NCBI GenBank assembly: GCA_011525365.1
Contig: WTGQ01000003.1
Coordinates: forward strand, 186,001 to 250,000
Reading direction: 5' to 3'
Length of the DNA: 64,000 nucleotides
DNA from: Acidobacteriota bacterium
Lineage (GTDB): Bacteria > Acidobacteriota > Thermoanaerobaculia > Multivoradales > Multivoraceae
A model generated the notes under the pieces. It did not search any database. It was not told where the DNA came from and saw only the letters and a list, made by a program, of their open reading frames with translations. Positions 1 to 9,815 of this stretch are shown here, piece by piece. Every line of letters begins with the position of its first letter. The first letter of the stretch is position 1. Position numbers and translations under genes: made by a program.

Positions 1-473
1 GTGTAGACGGCGGAACCGGGGAAGGGAATGCCGAGACTGTGCTCGGAGCCCGTGTTCACGATGCGGGACTGCTTGCCGCCCTCGATGAAGCGGGGCGCGA
101 AGACGCGGATGCCGTTCAGCACCCCCTCGACGTTCACGCTGAGGATCCAGCGCACGTCGTCGGCGCTGAACCCGTAGGCCGGCGCCCGGCCCGCGCCGAC
201 GCCGGCGTTGTTGAACAGCAGCTCGACGGAACCGAAGGCCGCCCAGGCGTCGTCGGCCAGACGCTCGAGATCCTCCTCGCGGGTCACGTCGACGCGCGCC
301 GCCAGCGCCTTCGCGCCGAGGGCTTCCGCTTCACGCGCGACGTTCTCCGCGGCGTCCTGCTCCAGGTCGGCGACCGCGACGTTCGCGCCCTCGCGCGCCA
401 GGGCGAGGGCGATGGCGCGGCCGATGCCGTTGCCGCCGCCGGTGATGACTGCCGATGTGCCGGCCAGCTCCAT
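1..473 (-). CDS. SDR family NAD(P)-dependent oxidoreductase (partial at window edge)
   Basis: Classical short-chain dehydrogenase. The N-terminus carries the Rossmann nucleotide-binding glycine pattern TGGGNGIG and the structural NNAG motif near residue 90. The start ATG (473) follows a good AGGAGA ribosome site. The C-terminus runs off the left edge, so the YxxxK active site is only just reached and the substrate cannot be judged. The LLM-class oxidoreductase lies upstream on the same strand with a 12-base gap, so the two probably form an operon. Confidence 0.85.
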   Translation of the reverse strand, partial: MELAGTSAVITGGGNGIGRAIALALAREGANVAVADLEQDAAENVAREAEALGAKALAARVDVTREEDLERLADDAWAAFGSVELLFNNAGVGAGRAPAYGFSADDVRWILSVNVEGVLNGIRVFAPRFIEGGKQSRIVNTGSEHSLGIPFPGSAVY

Positions 474-485
474 GTTCCGTTTCTC

Positions 486-1553
486 CTAACCCCGCAGCCG
501 CGGGAGGACGTCTTCGGTGAACCGCCCCGCGGCCTCCCGGCCTGGAGCGCTCGGCGCCAGGAAGTTCGGCCCGGCAACCGCGAACTTCCCGATCCCGAGG
601 TCGAGCAGCGCCTCGAGCCTGGCCGCGCAGTGCTCCGGGCCCCCGATGATCGCGTAGCCGTCGATGAACTCGTCCGTGAGCGCGGTCGTCTGCTGCCCGC
701 CCTCCCGGCCGTGGGCGGTCATGTCGTAGCGGTCGTGGATGTTGCGGAACACCTCCGTTTGCCGCTCGTCGGCAGGGCCGGAGATCTCGCCGTACATGAC
801 GGAGAAGCGGGCGAACAGGCCGGTGGAGGCGCGGCCGAGCTCGCGGCCGACTTCCGGATCGTCGCAACAGACGACGTTCACGTAGGCGCCGAACTTGAGC
901 GCGGCCGGATCGCGGCCGGCCTCGGCGGCGGCGCTACGGGCTGTCTCGATTCCCCAGGCGACGCGTTTCGGATCGGCGCCGACGGCGAGCATGACCCGGT
1001 CGGCCTGACGGGCGGCGATCCCGATCACCTTGGGCCCGGTGGCCGCGACCTCGACCGGGACCTTCGGACCGTCGCCGATCCAGCGGATGCTGCTCGCGGA
1101 GGGCCCGTGGGCAAGCCCGAGCTTCTCCGCGAGCGGTGCCGCTTCGTCCGGGATGCCCGTGTCCTCGAAGTCCACCTCGTCGCCGCGGAGATACGTCTGC
1201 AGAACGACGAGGTAGTCCTCGAACCAGCCGAGACGGGCCGGCGCCCGGCCCAGGTGCGCCAGCGCGCTGTCGCCGCGTCCGATCCCCAGCACCATGCGGC
1301 CTCGCGACACGCGCTGGACCGAGAGCGCCGAAGAAGCCGTCGTCGCCGGGTGGCGGGTGACCGGATTCGTCACCGACGTCGCCACCCTCAGCGTCTCTGT
1401 CGCGGTGGCGCCCAGTGCGAGGCAGACGTAGGGATCGCCGGAGAGGTTCTGCGAATCGACGACGTTCATGCCGTCCCAGCCCCTGGCCTCCGCCTGGCGG
1501 GCGAACTCGGCACTCCGGGTCGGCGCGGCGACGGTTGCGGTCCAGAACTCCAT
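486..1553 (-). CDS. LLM class flavin/F420-dependent oxidoreductase
   Basis: A 355-residue luciferase-like TIM-barrel oxidoreductase. It opens MEFWTATVA and contains the family-typical VATSVTNP..RHP segment and the GRMVLGIGRGDSA segment, as in F420-dependent methylenetetrahydromethanopterin reductase-like enzymes. The reading frame stays open far upstream, but the ATG at 1553 is where family similarity begins. The cofactor (FMN or F420) and substrate cannot be told from sequence alone. It is transcribed toward the SDR gene and divergently from the propeller gene at 1669, with a palindromic promoter region between them. Confidence 0.85.
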   Translation of the reverse strand: MEFWTATVAAPTRSAEFARQAEARGWDGMNVVDSQNLSGDPYVCLALGATATETLRVATSVTNPVTRHPATTASSALSVQRVSRGRMVLGIGRGDSALAHLGRAPARLGWFEDYLVVLQTYLRGDEVDFEDTGIPDEAAPLAEKLGLAHGPSASSIRWIGDGPKVPVEVAATGPKVIGIAARQADRVMLAVGADPKRVAWGIETARSAAAEAGRDPAALKFGAYVNVVCCDDPEVGRELGRASTGLFARFSVMYGEISGPADERQTEVFRNIHDRYDMTAHGREGGQQTTALTDEFIDGYAIIGGPEHCAARLEALLDLGIGKFAVAGPNFLAPSAPGREAAGRFTEDVLPRLRG

Positions 1554-1617
1554 GGGGCGTCTTCCTTCCTGCTCAGTCCCTTGAGCGCGCACGAGCGAGT
1601 ACGATCCGGCTTCGCGC

Positions 1618-1644
1618 GGCCGGCCAGTATAATGCTGGCCGGCC
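1618..1644. promoter_or_regulatory. Palindrome containing overlapping divergent -10 boxes
   Basis: A perfect 10-bp inverted repeat, GGCCGGCCAG and CTGGCCGGCC, surrounds the spacer TATAATG. The spacer gives a consensus -10 TATAAT (1628-1633) on the plus strand, 35 bases before the ATG at 1669. On the minus strand, TATACT (complement of 1626-1631) faces the LLM oxidoreductase. No convincing -35 box was seen at 16-18 bp on either side. A regulator bound here could shut both genes, but that is inference. Confidence 0.55.
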
Positions 1645-1668
1645 AGCCAGTAAATCTGAGGAGCGGTC

Positions 1669-2922
1669 ATGGCGCATATGTTCAGCGGGGGTACACAGGT
1701 GTTGGCTGCGGCCGTGTTCGCCGCCGGAGTCGCAAGCGCCGCGCACGCCGACGACTGGCTGCAGTGGCGCGGCCCGGACCGGGCCGGGATCTCGACCGAA
1801 ACCGGCCTGCTCGACGAGTGGCCGCCGGAGGGTCCCGCCGTCAACTGGCAGATCGAGACGCTGGGTCACGGCTATGGGACGGTCGTCGTCGAGGGCGACG
1901 CAATCTACGTCCAGGGCACCCGGGACGGCCTGAGCGCGGTCTTCCGCCTGCGCGCAAGCGACGGTGGCGAAGTGTGGATACGGACGCTGGGCCCCCTCTA
2001 CGACCATCCGGACCGGGGCGACGGCCCGCGCTCGGTGCCGACCATCCATGGCGACTCGCTCTTCGTCCTGAACGGGATGGGCGAAGCGGCCAGACTCGCG
2101 AAGGACTCTGGCGAGGTGGTCTGGCAGTTCAACATGCTCGACCGCTTCGGCAGCCCGAACACCCGCTGGGGCATCAGCGAGTCGCCACTCGTCGTGCGCG
2201 ACCGGATGTTCGTCATGCCGGGCGGCCGGGCCGGGGCCATCGCCGCCCTATCGACGGCCGACGGCAGCACCATCTGGCGCTCCAGCGAACTGGGCGACGT
2301 GGCCTCCTACTCTTCCCTCGTCCTGCGCGAGCTGGGGGGTACCGAGGTCCTGCTCGGCTTCACGGGGGAAGCCGGAGTCGGCGTTCGGGCCGACGACGGA
2401 GCGTTGCTCTGGCGCTACGAGCGGCCGTCGACCCAGAACGCCATCAACATCACGACGCCGGTCCTTCACGACGACCTCGTCTTCTACTCAGCGTCCTACG
2501 GCATCGGCGGCGGCGCCGTTCGGATCACCGCCGAGGACGAAGGCGGCTCCTTCTCGAGCGAGGAGGCCTACTTCGGAACGCGTCTCCAGAATCACCACGG
2601 CGGTGTCGTGGCTCACGAGGGAACCCTCTACAGCTTCTTCGGTCCGGCGCTGACCGCGGTGGATGCCACGACGGGAGAGGTTCACTGGCGGGCCCGGAGC
2701 GTCGGCAAGGGCTCCCTGGTGCTGGCCGATGGCAAGTTGTTCATGCTGAGCGAGCGCAACAAGGTGGGTCTGGCTGTGGCTACGCCCGACGGCTACGACG
2801 AACGGGGACGCTTCGAGATCGAGAACCGTGGCGGTCCGACCTGGGCACACCCGGTGGTTGCCAACGGAGCGCTCTACATCCGCGACCAGGCGTCGCTGAC
2901 CTCCTATGACGTCGCGAAGTAG
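1669..2922 (+). CDS. Exported PQQ-binding-like (BamB-type) beta-propeller protein
   Basis: A 417-residue protein with an N-terminal signal peptide ending near AHA. The mature protein starts DDWLQWRGPDRAGIS, the typical opening of BamB/PQQ-like eight-bladed propellers in Acidobacteria and Planctomycetes. Blade-like repeats (GDAIYVQG, GDSLFVLNG, DGALLWRYE, GTLYSFFG) run through the chain. No dehydrogenase catalytic domain is attached, so a scaffold or binding role is more likely than enzymatic quinoprotein activity. The start follows GAGGAG at good spacing. The 3' end overlaps the start of the esterase gene by 17 bases, implying translational coupling. Confidence 0.85.
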   Translation: MAHMFSGGTQVLAAAVFAAGVASAAHADDWLQWRGPDRAGISTETGLLDEWPPEGPAVNWQIETLGHGYGTVVVEGDAIYVQGTRDGLSAVFRLRASDGGEVWIRTLGPLYDHPDRGDGPRSVPTIHGDSLFVLNGMGEAARLAKDSGEVVWQFNMLDRFGSPNTRWGISESPLVVRDRMFVMPGGRAGAIAALSTADGSTIWRSSELGDVASYSSLVLRELGGTEVLLGFTGEAGVGVRADDGALLWRYERPSTQNAINITTPVLHDDLVFYSASYGIGGGAVRITAEDEGGSFSSEEAYFGTRLQNHHGGVVAHEGTLYSFFGPALTAVDATTGEVHWRARSVGKGSLVLADGKLFMLSERNKVGLAVATPDGYDERGRFEIENRGGPTWAHPVVANGALYIRDQASLTSYDVAK

Positions 2923-4513
2923 CAGCGTTCTGGCCGGCACGATCCTGCTGGCGGTTTCCGTCGCGGTCGCCTCCGCCGGCGCCCAGGACGCCCTGCCGGA
3001 ACTGGTGAGGGCAACGTCGAGCGGCTACGTCATCGGCTACGTCTCGGAGGACGACGACTCCGTCCGGGTTTTCCTCGGCGTTCCCTACGCCGAACCGCCG
3101 GTCGGAGACCTTCGCTTCAGACCGCCCCGGCCGGCGATCCCCGGGCGCCTGCCAATCGACGCTCTTTTCGAGCCGCCGTCCTGCATGCAGCCGCCTTACC
3201 GGGAGGGCGGCTTCTACGCCCAGCCCCTCGCCGAAGTGAGCGAGGACTGCCTCTACCTCAACGTCTGGACGGCGGCCGAGTCGGAGAACGATCGCCTGCC
3301 CGTGATGGTCTGGATCCACGGCGGCGCGCTCACCCGCGGGTCGGGCTCGCTGCCTCTCTACGACGGCACGGCGCTGGCGCGGAAGGGCGTCGTCGTGGTG
3401 ACGGTGAACTACCGGCTGGGCGCTTTCGGCTATCTCGCCCACCCGGCCCTGTCGGCCGAGTCCGACCAGGGCGTGTCCGGCAACTACGGAGTGCTCGACC
3501 AGATCTTCGCCCTGCAGTGGGTGCGGGACAACATCGCGACCTTCGGCGGCGACCCGGACCGGGTGACGATCTTCGGCGAATCGGCGGGCGCCTGGAGCGT
3601 CAACGTGCTGCAGGCTTCGCCCCTGGCCCGCGGCCTCTTCCACCGGGCGATCGGCCAGAGCGGCGGCTTCTTCGACGGCCTGCCGGTGCTTCGCTCCTCC
3701 GAGGACGGCTCGGCCGAGAACGCCGGCGAGGCCTTCGCCAAGCGACTCGGTATCGAAGGCGGCGACGCGGCCGCCCGCCTGCGCGAACTGGACGCGGAGA
3801 CGATCCTCGCCGAGGCCTCGAAGCAGGGCGCCTTCTCGACGAGACCGAACGTCGACGGCTGGGTGCTCCCGAAGCAGGTGGCCGAGATCTACCGGGCTGG
3901 CGAGCAGGCGGACGTGCCTGTGCTGGTCGGGTCGAACCGCGACGAGGCTACCAGCCTGATGGGCCGCATGCTCCCCTCCAACAAGTCCGGGGTCGCGTTC
4001 CTGGTCAAGAGCCAGTTCCCCGACGTGGCCGACGAGTTCTTCGAGGCTTACCCGGTGGCGACCGACGCGGACGCGAGGCGGGCCTTCATCGACGCCTTCT
4101 CCGACCGCGTCTTCGCCTGGCACATGAAGACCTGGGCGACCCTCTCGGAGACCGTGTCCTCGCCGGCCTGGCTCTATTTCTTCACGCACGCCCCGCCACA
4201 CCCCGAGAGGGACTTCTACGGTGCCTACCACGCGGCCGAGATCGCCTACGCGTTCGACAACCTGGACAAGCTGAACTACGAGTACGCGGAGGAGGACCAC
4301 GAACTCGCCGAGGCGATGTCCGGTTACTGGGTCGCCTTCGCTTCCGCCGGCGATCCGAACCCGTTGGGCAATCCGGACCTGCCGGCGTGGCCGGAGTTCA
4401 AGCCGGACACGGCCCGGCACCTCGAGTTCGGTTCGACGATCGAGGCCGGCAGCCACCTCCACGGGGACCGCATGGCATTATGGGACCGTTTCTTCGAGGT
4501 GACCCAGCCATGA
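2906..4513 (+). CDS. Exported type B carboxylesterase
   Basis: A 535-residue alpha/beta hydrolase of the carboxylesterase/cholinesterase family. It has a signal peptide, the oxyanion-hole segment VWIHGGAL, the EDCLYLN signature, and the nucleophile elbow GESAGAWS with Ser226. Catalytic Glu and His candidates lie in NRDEAT and GAYHAAE. The length is normal for the family. The start lies inside the end of the propeller gene. The stop overlaps the next ATG as ATGA, so three exported proteins appear translationally coupled. The physiological ester is unknown. Confidence 0.92.
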   Translation: MTSRSSSVLAGTILLAVSVAVASAGAQDALPELVRATSSGYVIGYVSEDDDSVRVFLGVPYAEPPVGDLRFRPPRPAIPGRLPIDALFEPPSCMQPPYREGGFYAQPLAEVSEDCLYLNVWTAAESENDRLPVMVWIHGGALTRGSGSLPLYDGTALARKGVVVVTVNYRLGAFGYLAHPALSAESDQGVSGNYGVLDQIFALQWVRDNIATFGGDPDRVTIFGESAGAWSVNVLQASPLARGLFHRAIGQSGGFFDGLPVLRSSEDGSAENAGEAFAKRLGIEGGDAAARLRELDAETILAEASKQGAFSTRPNVDGWVLPKQVAEIYRAGEQADVPVLVGSNRDEATSLMGRMLPSNKSGVAFLVKSQFPDVADEFFEAYPVATDADARRAFIDAFSDRVFAWHMKTWATLSETVSSPAWLYFFTHAPPHPERDFYGAYHAAEIAYAFDNLDKLNYEYAEEDHELAEAMSGYWVAFASAGDPNPLGNPDLPAWPEFKPDTARHLEFGSTIEAGSHLHGDRMALWDRFFEVTQP

Positions 4514-4892
4514 CTCGACGCGCGCCCGTTGCGATCGCCATCGCCTTCCTCCTGTCACTCCCCGCCGTGGCACCGGCGCAGCAGCGAGGCGACGAGCCGC
4601 CGCCGCTGAACATCATCGGTCTGACCGGCCTCTCCTTCGGCGCCTGGGTCAAGCCCGACACGCAGATGGAGGCTTGGGTCCAGATGGCCAGGTTCGTCTG
4701 CCAGGCCGAGGAGTTCTGCAAGATCAACGTCTTCGACGGCCCGGAACTCGCCACCCACGTCGACCCGGTACCCGAAGAGAACCGCAAGGCCCTGAAGTAC
4801 GTCTTCACGTATCAGCAGGGCGAGACCCCGCCGATCGTCGTCCGCGAGGCCCAGCCCGAAGAGGGCAAGGAGCCCCGGGAGTGGACCTTCGA

Positions 4893-4896
<4 letters not shown>
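4510..4896 (+). CDS. Small exported protein of unknown function
   Basis: A 128-residue protein. A clear signal peptide with cleavage near APA-QQ is followed by about 100 residues with no family I recognise. It has two cysteines in a short FVCQAEEFCKINVF stretch, which could form a disulfide in the periplasm. It is the last gene of the propeller-esterase unit, with its ATG overlapping the esterase stop (ATGA). Its stop overlaps the stop of the convergent methylmalonate-semialdehyde dehydrogenase gene by 3 bases. Confidence 0.7.
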
Positions 4897-6380
<1,484 letters not shown>

Positions 6381-6439
6381 GTCCATGTCTCCTGAGCTCA
6401 GCCTACTAGCGAGGCGCCACATCGAGGCGCCAGCGGTCG

Positions 6440-6883
6440 CTACCCGGCCGGCGCAGCTTCCTCGAAACCCGGCATCAGCACAGTCTCGATGTTCAACTGA
6501 CCGGCCAGCCCCGCCTCGCGGTGGGCGGCGGCCTTGCGCCACGGGGCGGACGTCGACATCGCGACCAGGGCGGCGCGATTCGGGTAGCGGGCGATCGCCA
6601 CTTCGTCCCAGAGTTCGTCGACCCGGCCGAGGGAGAGTTGCGTCACGTCGGCGGCGAAGACGACCTGGCCGCCGAAGTCCTGAATGATCCTGGACACGGC
6701 CTGACCGTAGATCTGGTAGGCCTCGCGCCCGGTCAGGTCCGTTTCGCGGCCATCGCTGTACTCGGCCTTCTCCTTGAACTTCAGCAGATTGACCATGTAG
6801 ATCGGTCCTTCGGGGCCGGACTCCTGCATGGCGGCGATCTGTTCGGGGTCCTGCGGGTAGACGTCGTTCTCGAAGGTCGGCAT
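6440..6883 (-). CDS. DUF1330 domain protein
   Basis: A 147-residue dimeric ferredoxin-like (ABM superfamily) protein. The DUF1330 pattern is visible in PIYMVNLLKFK, YGQAVSRIIQDFGG, and the DEVAIARYPNRAALVAM segment. The biochemical role of such proteins is poorly defined. It is encoded 59 bases upstream of mmsA on the same strand and 54 bases downstream of the M15 peptidase gene, so co-transcription is possible. Confidence 0.8.
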   Translation of the reverse strand: MPTFENDVYPQDPEQIAAMQESGPEGPIYMVNLLKFKEKAEYSDGRETDLTGREAYQIYGQAVSRIIQDFGGQVVFAADVTQLSLGRVDELWDEVAIARYPNRAALVAMSTSAPWRKAAAHREAGLAGQLNIETVLMPGFEEAAPAG

Positions 6884-6937
6884 GGATGCTCCTTGGGTAC
6901 GAAGAGGTAGCGACGGGCTCTCGCCCGGAGGCCGACG

Positions 6938-7576
6938 CTACTCGTCGCAGTCGTCGTAGCGCCAGTGCCACGGCTCCGAGTCGAAGCCGCCGGGGTTGCC
7001 CAGCGGGTAGCTCTCTGTGAAGCAGAAGTCGGCTGCGTGGCGCTTCAGCCACTGGTACGCGGCGGTGTCCTTGAAGTCGGCGTCGCTGGGCACGAAGTCG
7101 AGGGCGCGGCCGGTGATGTGCTCGGAGTAGCCGGGCGGTGCCGTCCAGCGGACGGCGTTGAGGAACGGCCGGCCGTCCACCAGGAGGCCTTCCAGCACCC
7201 TCTTCTGAAAGCCGTAGCTGCGGAAGCCGGAGTCCACTTCCAGCCGGATTCCCTGCTCCCGGGCGACCGCCGCCATCGCGACGACGGCGTCGCGCGTCCC
7301 GGGAGTCACGTAGATGCCGAGTTCTCCGGTCAGTTCGGCGGGCACCTTCGCGAGTTCCGCCGGATCGGCGGCCTCCTCGATGCGGTTGCCCCGCCAGGGC
7401 GGCGGCACGTCGTACGACTGGCCGTTCAGTTCGACCCGTTCGACCGCCGAATCGACCGGCTCTTGGGGCCGCGCGCCCCCGGGGTGCGCCAGGACCAACG
7501 CGCAGGAGCCGACGGCCGCCAAGACACGCGCCCTCTGTGTGCCCGCGGCTGCTAGGATTCCAGTCCCTTCAAGCAT
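6938..7576 (-). CDS. M15 family D-alanyl-D-alanine carboxypeptidase (VanY/DacB-like)
   Basis: A peptidoglycan carboxypeptidase of about 212 residues. It has the zinc-site motifs of peptidase family M15: SGFRSYGFQ, EHITGRALDF (His and Asp ligands) and a C-terminal EPWHWRY with the last His ligand. The N-terminus is a hydrophobic export segment. A TTG at 7597 is an alternative start; the ATG at 7576 has a GGGAAGA ribosome site about 8 bases upstream and was preferred. It diverges from the next gene with only 32 bases between the two start codons, so promoters must overlap coding sequence. Confidence 0.88.
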   Translation of the reverse strand: MLEGTGILAAAGTQRARVLAAVGSCALVLAHPGGARPQEPVDSAVERVELNGQSYDVPPPWRGNRIEEAADPAELAKVPAELTGELGIYVTPGTRDAVVAMAAVAREQGIRLEVDSGFRSYGFQKRVLEGLLVDGRPFLNAVRWTAPPGYSEHITGRALDFVPSDADFKDTAAYQWLKRHAADFCFTESYPLGNPGGFDSEPWHWRYDDCDE

Positions 7577-7608
7577 CGGTCCATTCTTCCCGAACAAGGA
7601 CTCAAGCC

Positions 7609-8682
7609 ATGCGCAAGCTCACCCTCGTCTCGCTCGCCCTGTTCCTCATCGCTCTCCCGGCGCTCGCCGCGGAGGGAGACGGCATCAAGCGGATGCCGAA
7701 CGGCAAGCCCGATCTCTCGGGCGTCTACGACGCCGGCACGATCACTCCGGTCGATCGCCCGCCGCAGTACGGCGACAACCTGTATCTGACGCCTGAGCAG
7801 GCGCAGGAGATGGAAGAGGAAAGGGAGAGGCTCTGGCGGTCCCTCGAGGAGGACCGGAAGGGCGGGGGCGCCGACCGGACCGCGCCCAAGAAGGGCGGCG
7901 ACGGCGACAACCGCTTCGGCGGCGGCGGCGTCGGCGGTTACAACGCGTTCTGGATCGACCCCGGCTCCGAGGCGGTGATCGTGGACGGCAAGTTCCGCAC
8001 GTCGATCATCTACGAGCCGAAGAACGGCCGGCGGCCCGCGATGACGCCCGCGGCCATGCGCCGGATGGCGACGAACTTCGCGTCATTCATCCACAACAAC
8101 GACGGCACGGCCTCCTGGCTCGACCAGGACGGCCCCGGGCCGTTCGACGGTCCCGAGACCCTGGCGCTGGCCGAGCGCTGCCTGCTCGGCTTCGTCGGCG
8201 GACCGCCGCTGCTGCCCAGCCTGTACAACAACTACGCGCGGATCATGCAGACCGAGAACCACGTCGTCATCATGGCGGAGATGGTCCATGACGCGCGGAT
8301 CATCCCCATCGACGGCGAGCACGGCCCCGACGGGATCAACTGGTGGCTCGGCGACGGCGTCGGGCACTGGGACGGCGACACCCTGGTCGTCACCACCCGG
8401 AACTTCCGCAACCAGACCGGCCTCCCCGGCGGCAGCGAGACGATGGTGGTGGAGGAGCGCTTCAGCCGGAGCGAGGACGGGAACCTGCTCTACCACTTCC
8501 GGGTCGACGACCCGAACTCCTGGACGGCGCCCTGGGCGGGCGAGTACACGTGGCAGGCGAAGGACAGCCTGGTCTACGAGTACGCCTGCCACGAAGGCAA
8601 CTACGCGATGGGCAACGTCCTGCGCGGCGCTCGCCTGCTCGAATCGGAGTACGACCAGCCGCAGAGCTCCGGCGGAGAGTAG
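7609..8682 (+). CDS. Exported protein of the PDLSG-start family, function unknown
   Basis: A 357-residue protein with a signal peptide ending LAA. The mature protein starts GKPDLSGVYDAGT, an opening shared by many uncharacterised exported proteins of Acidobacteria and marine bacteria (from memory). A Gly-rich low-complexity patch (FGGGGVGGYN) lies near residue 105. Conserved-looking blocks include IYEPKNGRRPAMTP, RCLLGFVGGPPLLP, NGLLG-like W/H-rich IGHWDGDTLVV and a C-terminal EYACHEGNYAMGN. No catalytic function can be assigned. It ends 4 bases from the convergent ABC permease gene. Confidence 0.8.
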   Translation: MRKLTLVSLALFLIALPALAAEGDGIKRMPNGKPDLSGVYDAGTITPVDRPPQYGDNLYLTPEQAQEMEEERERLWRSLEEDRKGGGADRTAPKKGGDGDNRFGGGGVGGYNAFWIDPGSEAVIVDGKFRTSIIYEPKNGRRPAMTPAAMRRMATNFASFIHNNDGTASWLDQDGPGPFDGPETLALAERCLLGFVGGPPLLPSLYNNYARIMQTENHVVIMAEMVHDARIIPIDGEHGPDGINWWLGDGVGHWDGDTLVVTTRNFRNQTGLPGGSETMVVEERFSRSEDGNLLYHFRVDDPNSWTAPWAGEYTWQAKDSLVYEYACHEGNYAMGNVLRGARLLESEYDQPQSSGGE

Positions 8683-8686
8683 CGCC

Positions 8687-9805
8687 CTACTCCCACCGGA
8701 ACGCCCACACGGCGAGCCCGAAGCAGAGGACGGCCCAACCGGCCAGCCCCAGGATCGGTCCGCCCTGGGCGAGCAGCGGTTCGCCGCTGTTCACCATCGC
8801 GCGCATCGCGTCGGCCAGGAAGGTCAGCGGCAGCCACTTCGCGAAGGCGAGGAGCCAGTCCGGCAGCGCGGTCTGCGGGAAGAACACGCCGGACAGGAAC
8901 ATCAGCGGCAGCGACACGATGTTCGCGAGCGGCGCCGCCGTGTTCTCCGTCTTCGCGATGCAGGAGATCGCCAGACCCAGTGACGCGAACACGAGGCCGC
9001 CGAGGAAGATGAGCGGGATGACCTCCAGCCAGAACAGCGGGTAGTCAGGGGCCACCTCGACGCGGGACACCAGGATGCCGACGAGCAGGAGAACGTTCGT
9101 CTGCAGCACGAGCAACAGGAGCCGGGTCGTGAGCGAGCCGACCAGGAAGTGATTCGGGCCGATCGGCGTGGCGTACAGGCGCTTCAGCACGCCCTGGTTG
9201 CGCAGCCGGACCAGCGTGAAGACGACGCCGAAGAGGGCGCTCTGCATGATCGCCAGGGAGACGATCCCCGGCACGATGAAGCCCTTGTAGCCCTGGCCGC
9301 GGCCCGCGACTTCGGTGGGGGAGATCGTCGCCCAGTTCTCGACCCGGTACTCCGCCGGAACGTTGGCCACGCTCTTGAAGACGCCTTCGAGCACCTGGCC
9401 GAGGATGGACCGGGCCGCCTCCGCCTCCTGCGCTTTCCTGCCGTCGAAGGTGAGGTCGATCGTCGAAGAGGCGCCGAGTTCGCCGAAGCCCTCCGGGATC
9501 ACCAGGAAGGCGGTGATGTCGCCGGCCAGGACCTCCGCTCGCAGGTAGTCGACGTCATCGGACTCCGGGACGTTGAACAACGGTTCGCCGCCGAGGTCGC
9601 CCTCCAGCACCGACACCAGCAGGGTCGACGCCTGGTTCCTCGCCTGGTCGACGATGCCCACCTGCGGCGGGGCGAAGCTGCCGAAGTCGAAGAGGCCGAA
9701 GACGACCATCATGACGGTCGGAAAGGCCAGCGACCAGAACAGCGCCGCCCGGTCGCGGAAGAACATCTTCAGCTCGGCGCCGATGAACGCCAGGTAGATC
9801 TTCAC
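8687..9805 (-). CDS. ABC-2 type transporter permease
   Basis: A 372-residue membrane protein. An N-terminal transmembrane helix is followed by a large extracytoplasmic segment of about 150 residues and then five or six clustered helices, the ABC-2/DrrB-NodJ-YhaP arrangement. The C-terminal segment LPLMFLSGVFFPQTALPDWL is the typical ABC-2 signature region. It starts 10 bases after the ATP-binding protein gene on the same strand, forming a two-component exporter. The substrate is unknown; drug, lipid or polysaccharide export are the usual roles. Confidence 0.9.
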   Translation of the reverse strand: MKIYLAFIGAELKMFFRDRAALFWSLAFPTVMMVVFGLFDFGSFAPPQVGIVDQARNQASTLLVSVLEGDLGGEPLFNVPESDDVDYLRAEVLAGDITAFLVIPEGFGELGASSTIDLTFDGRKAQEAEAARSILGQVLEGVFKSVANVPAEYRVENWATISPTEVAGRGQGYKGFIVPGIVSLAIMQSALFGVVFTLVRLRNQGVLKRLYATPIGPNHFLVGSLTTRLLLLVLQTNVLLLVGILVSRVEVAPDYPLFWLEVIPLIFLGGLVFASLGLAISCIAKTENTAAPLANIVSLPLMFLSGVFFPQTALPDWLLAFAKWLPLTFLADAMRAMVNSGEPLLAQGGPILGLAGWAVLCFGLAVWAFRWE

Positions 9806-9815
9806 CGCGCGGTCC

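Noticed and set aside
39..2909. 956-codon plus-strand open frame over the LLM oxidoreductase and propeller genes
   Set aside because: It has no homologous motifs, is Arg/Gly/Pro/Ala-rich throughout, and runs antisense or out of frame to genes with clear domains. Long shadow frames are expected at this GC content.
1669..2922. Calling the propeller proteins PQQ-dependent dehydrogenases
   Set aside because: They have propeller repeats but lack the dehydrogenase catalytic residues and length; BamB-like binding or scaffolding is safer.
7920..7940. GGC-rich run as a possible repeat or slippage element
   Set aside because: It is a short in-frame Gly-rich patch in an exported protein without repeat units or flanking symmetry.
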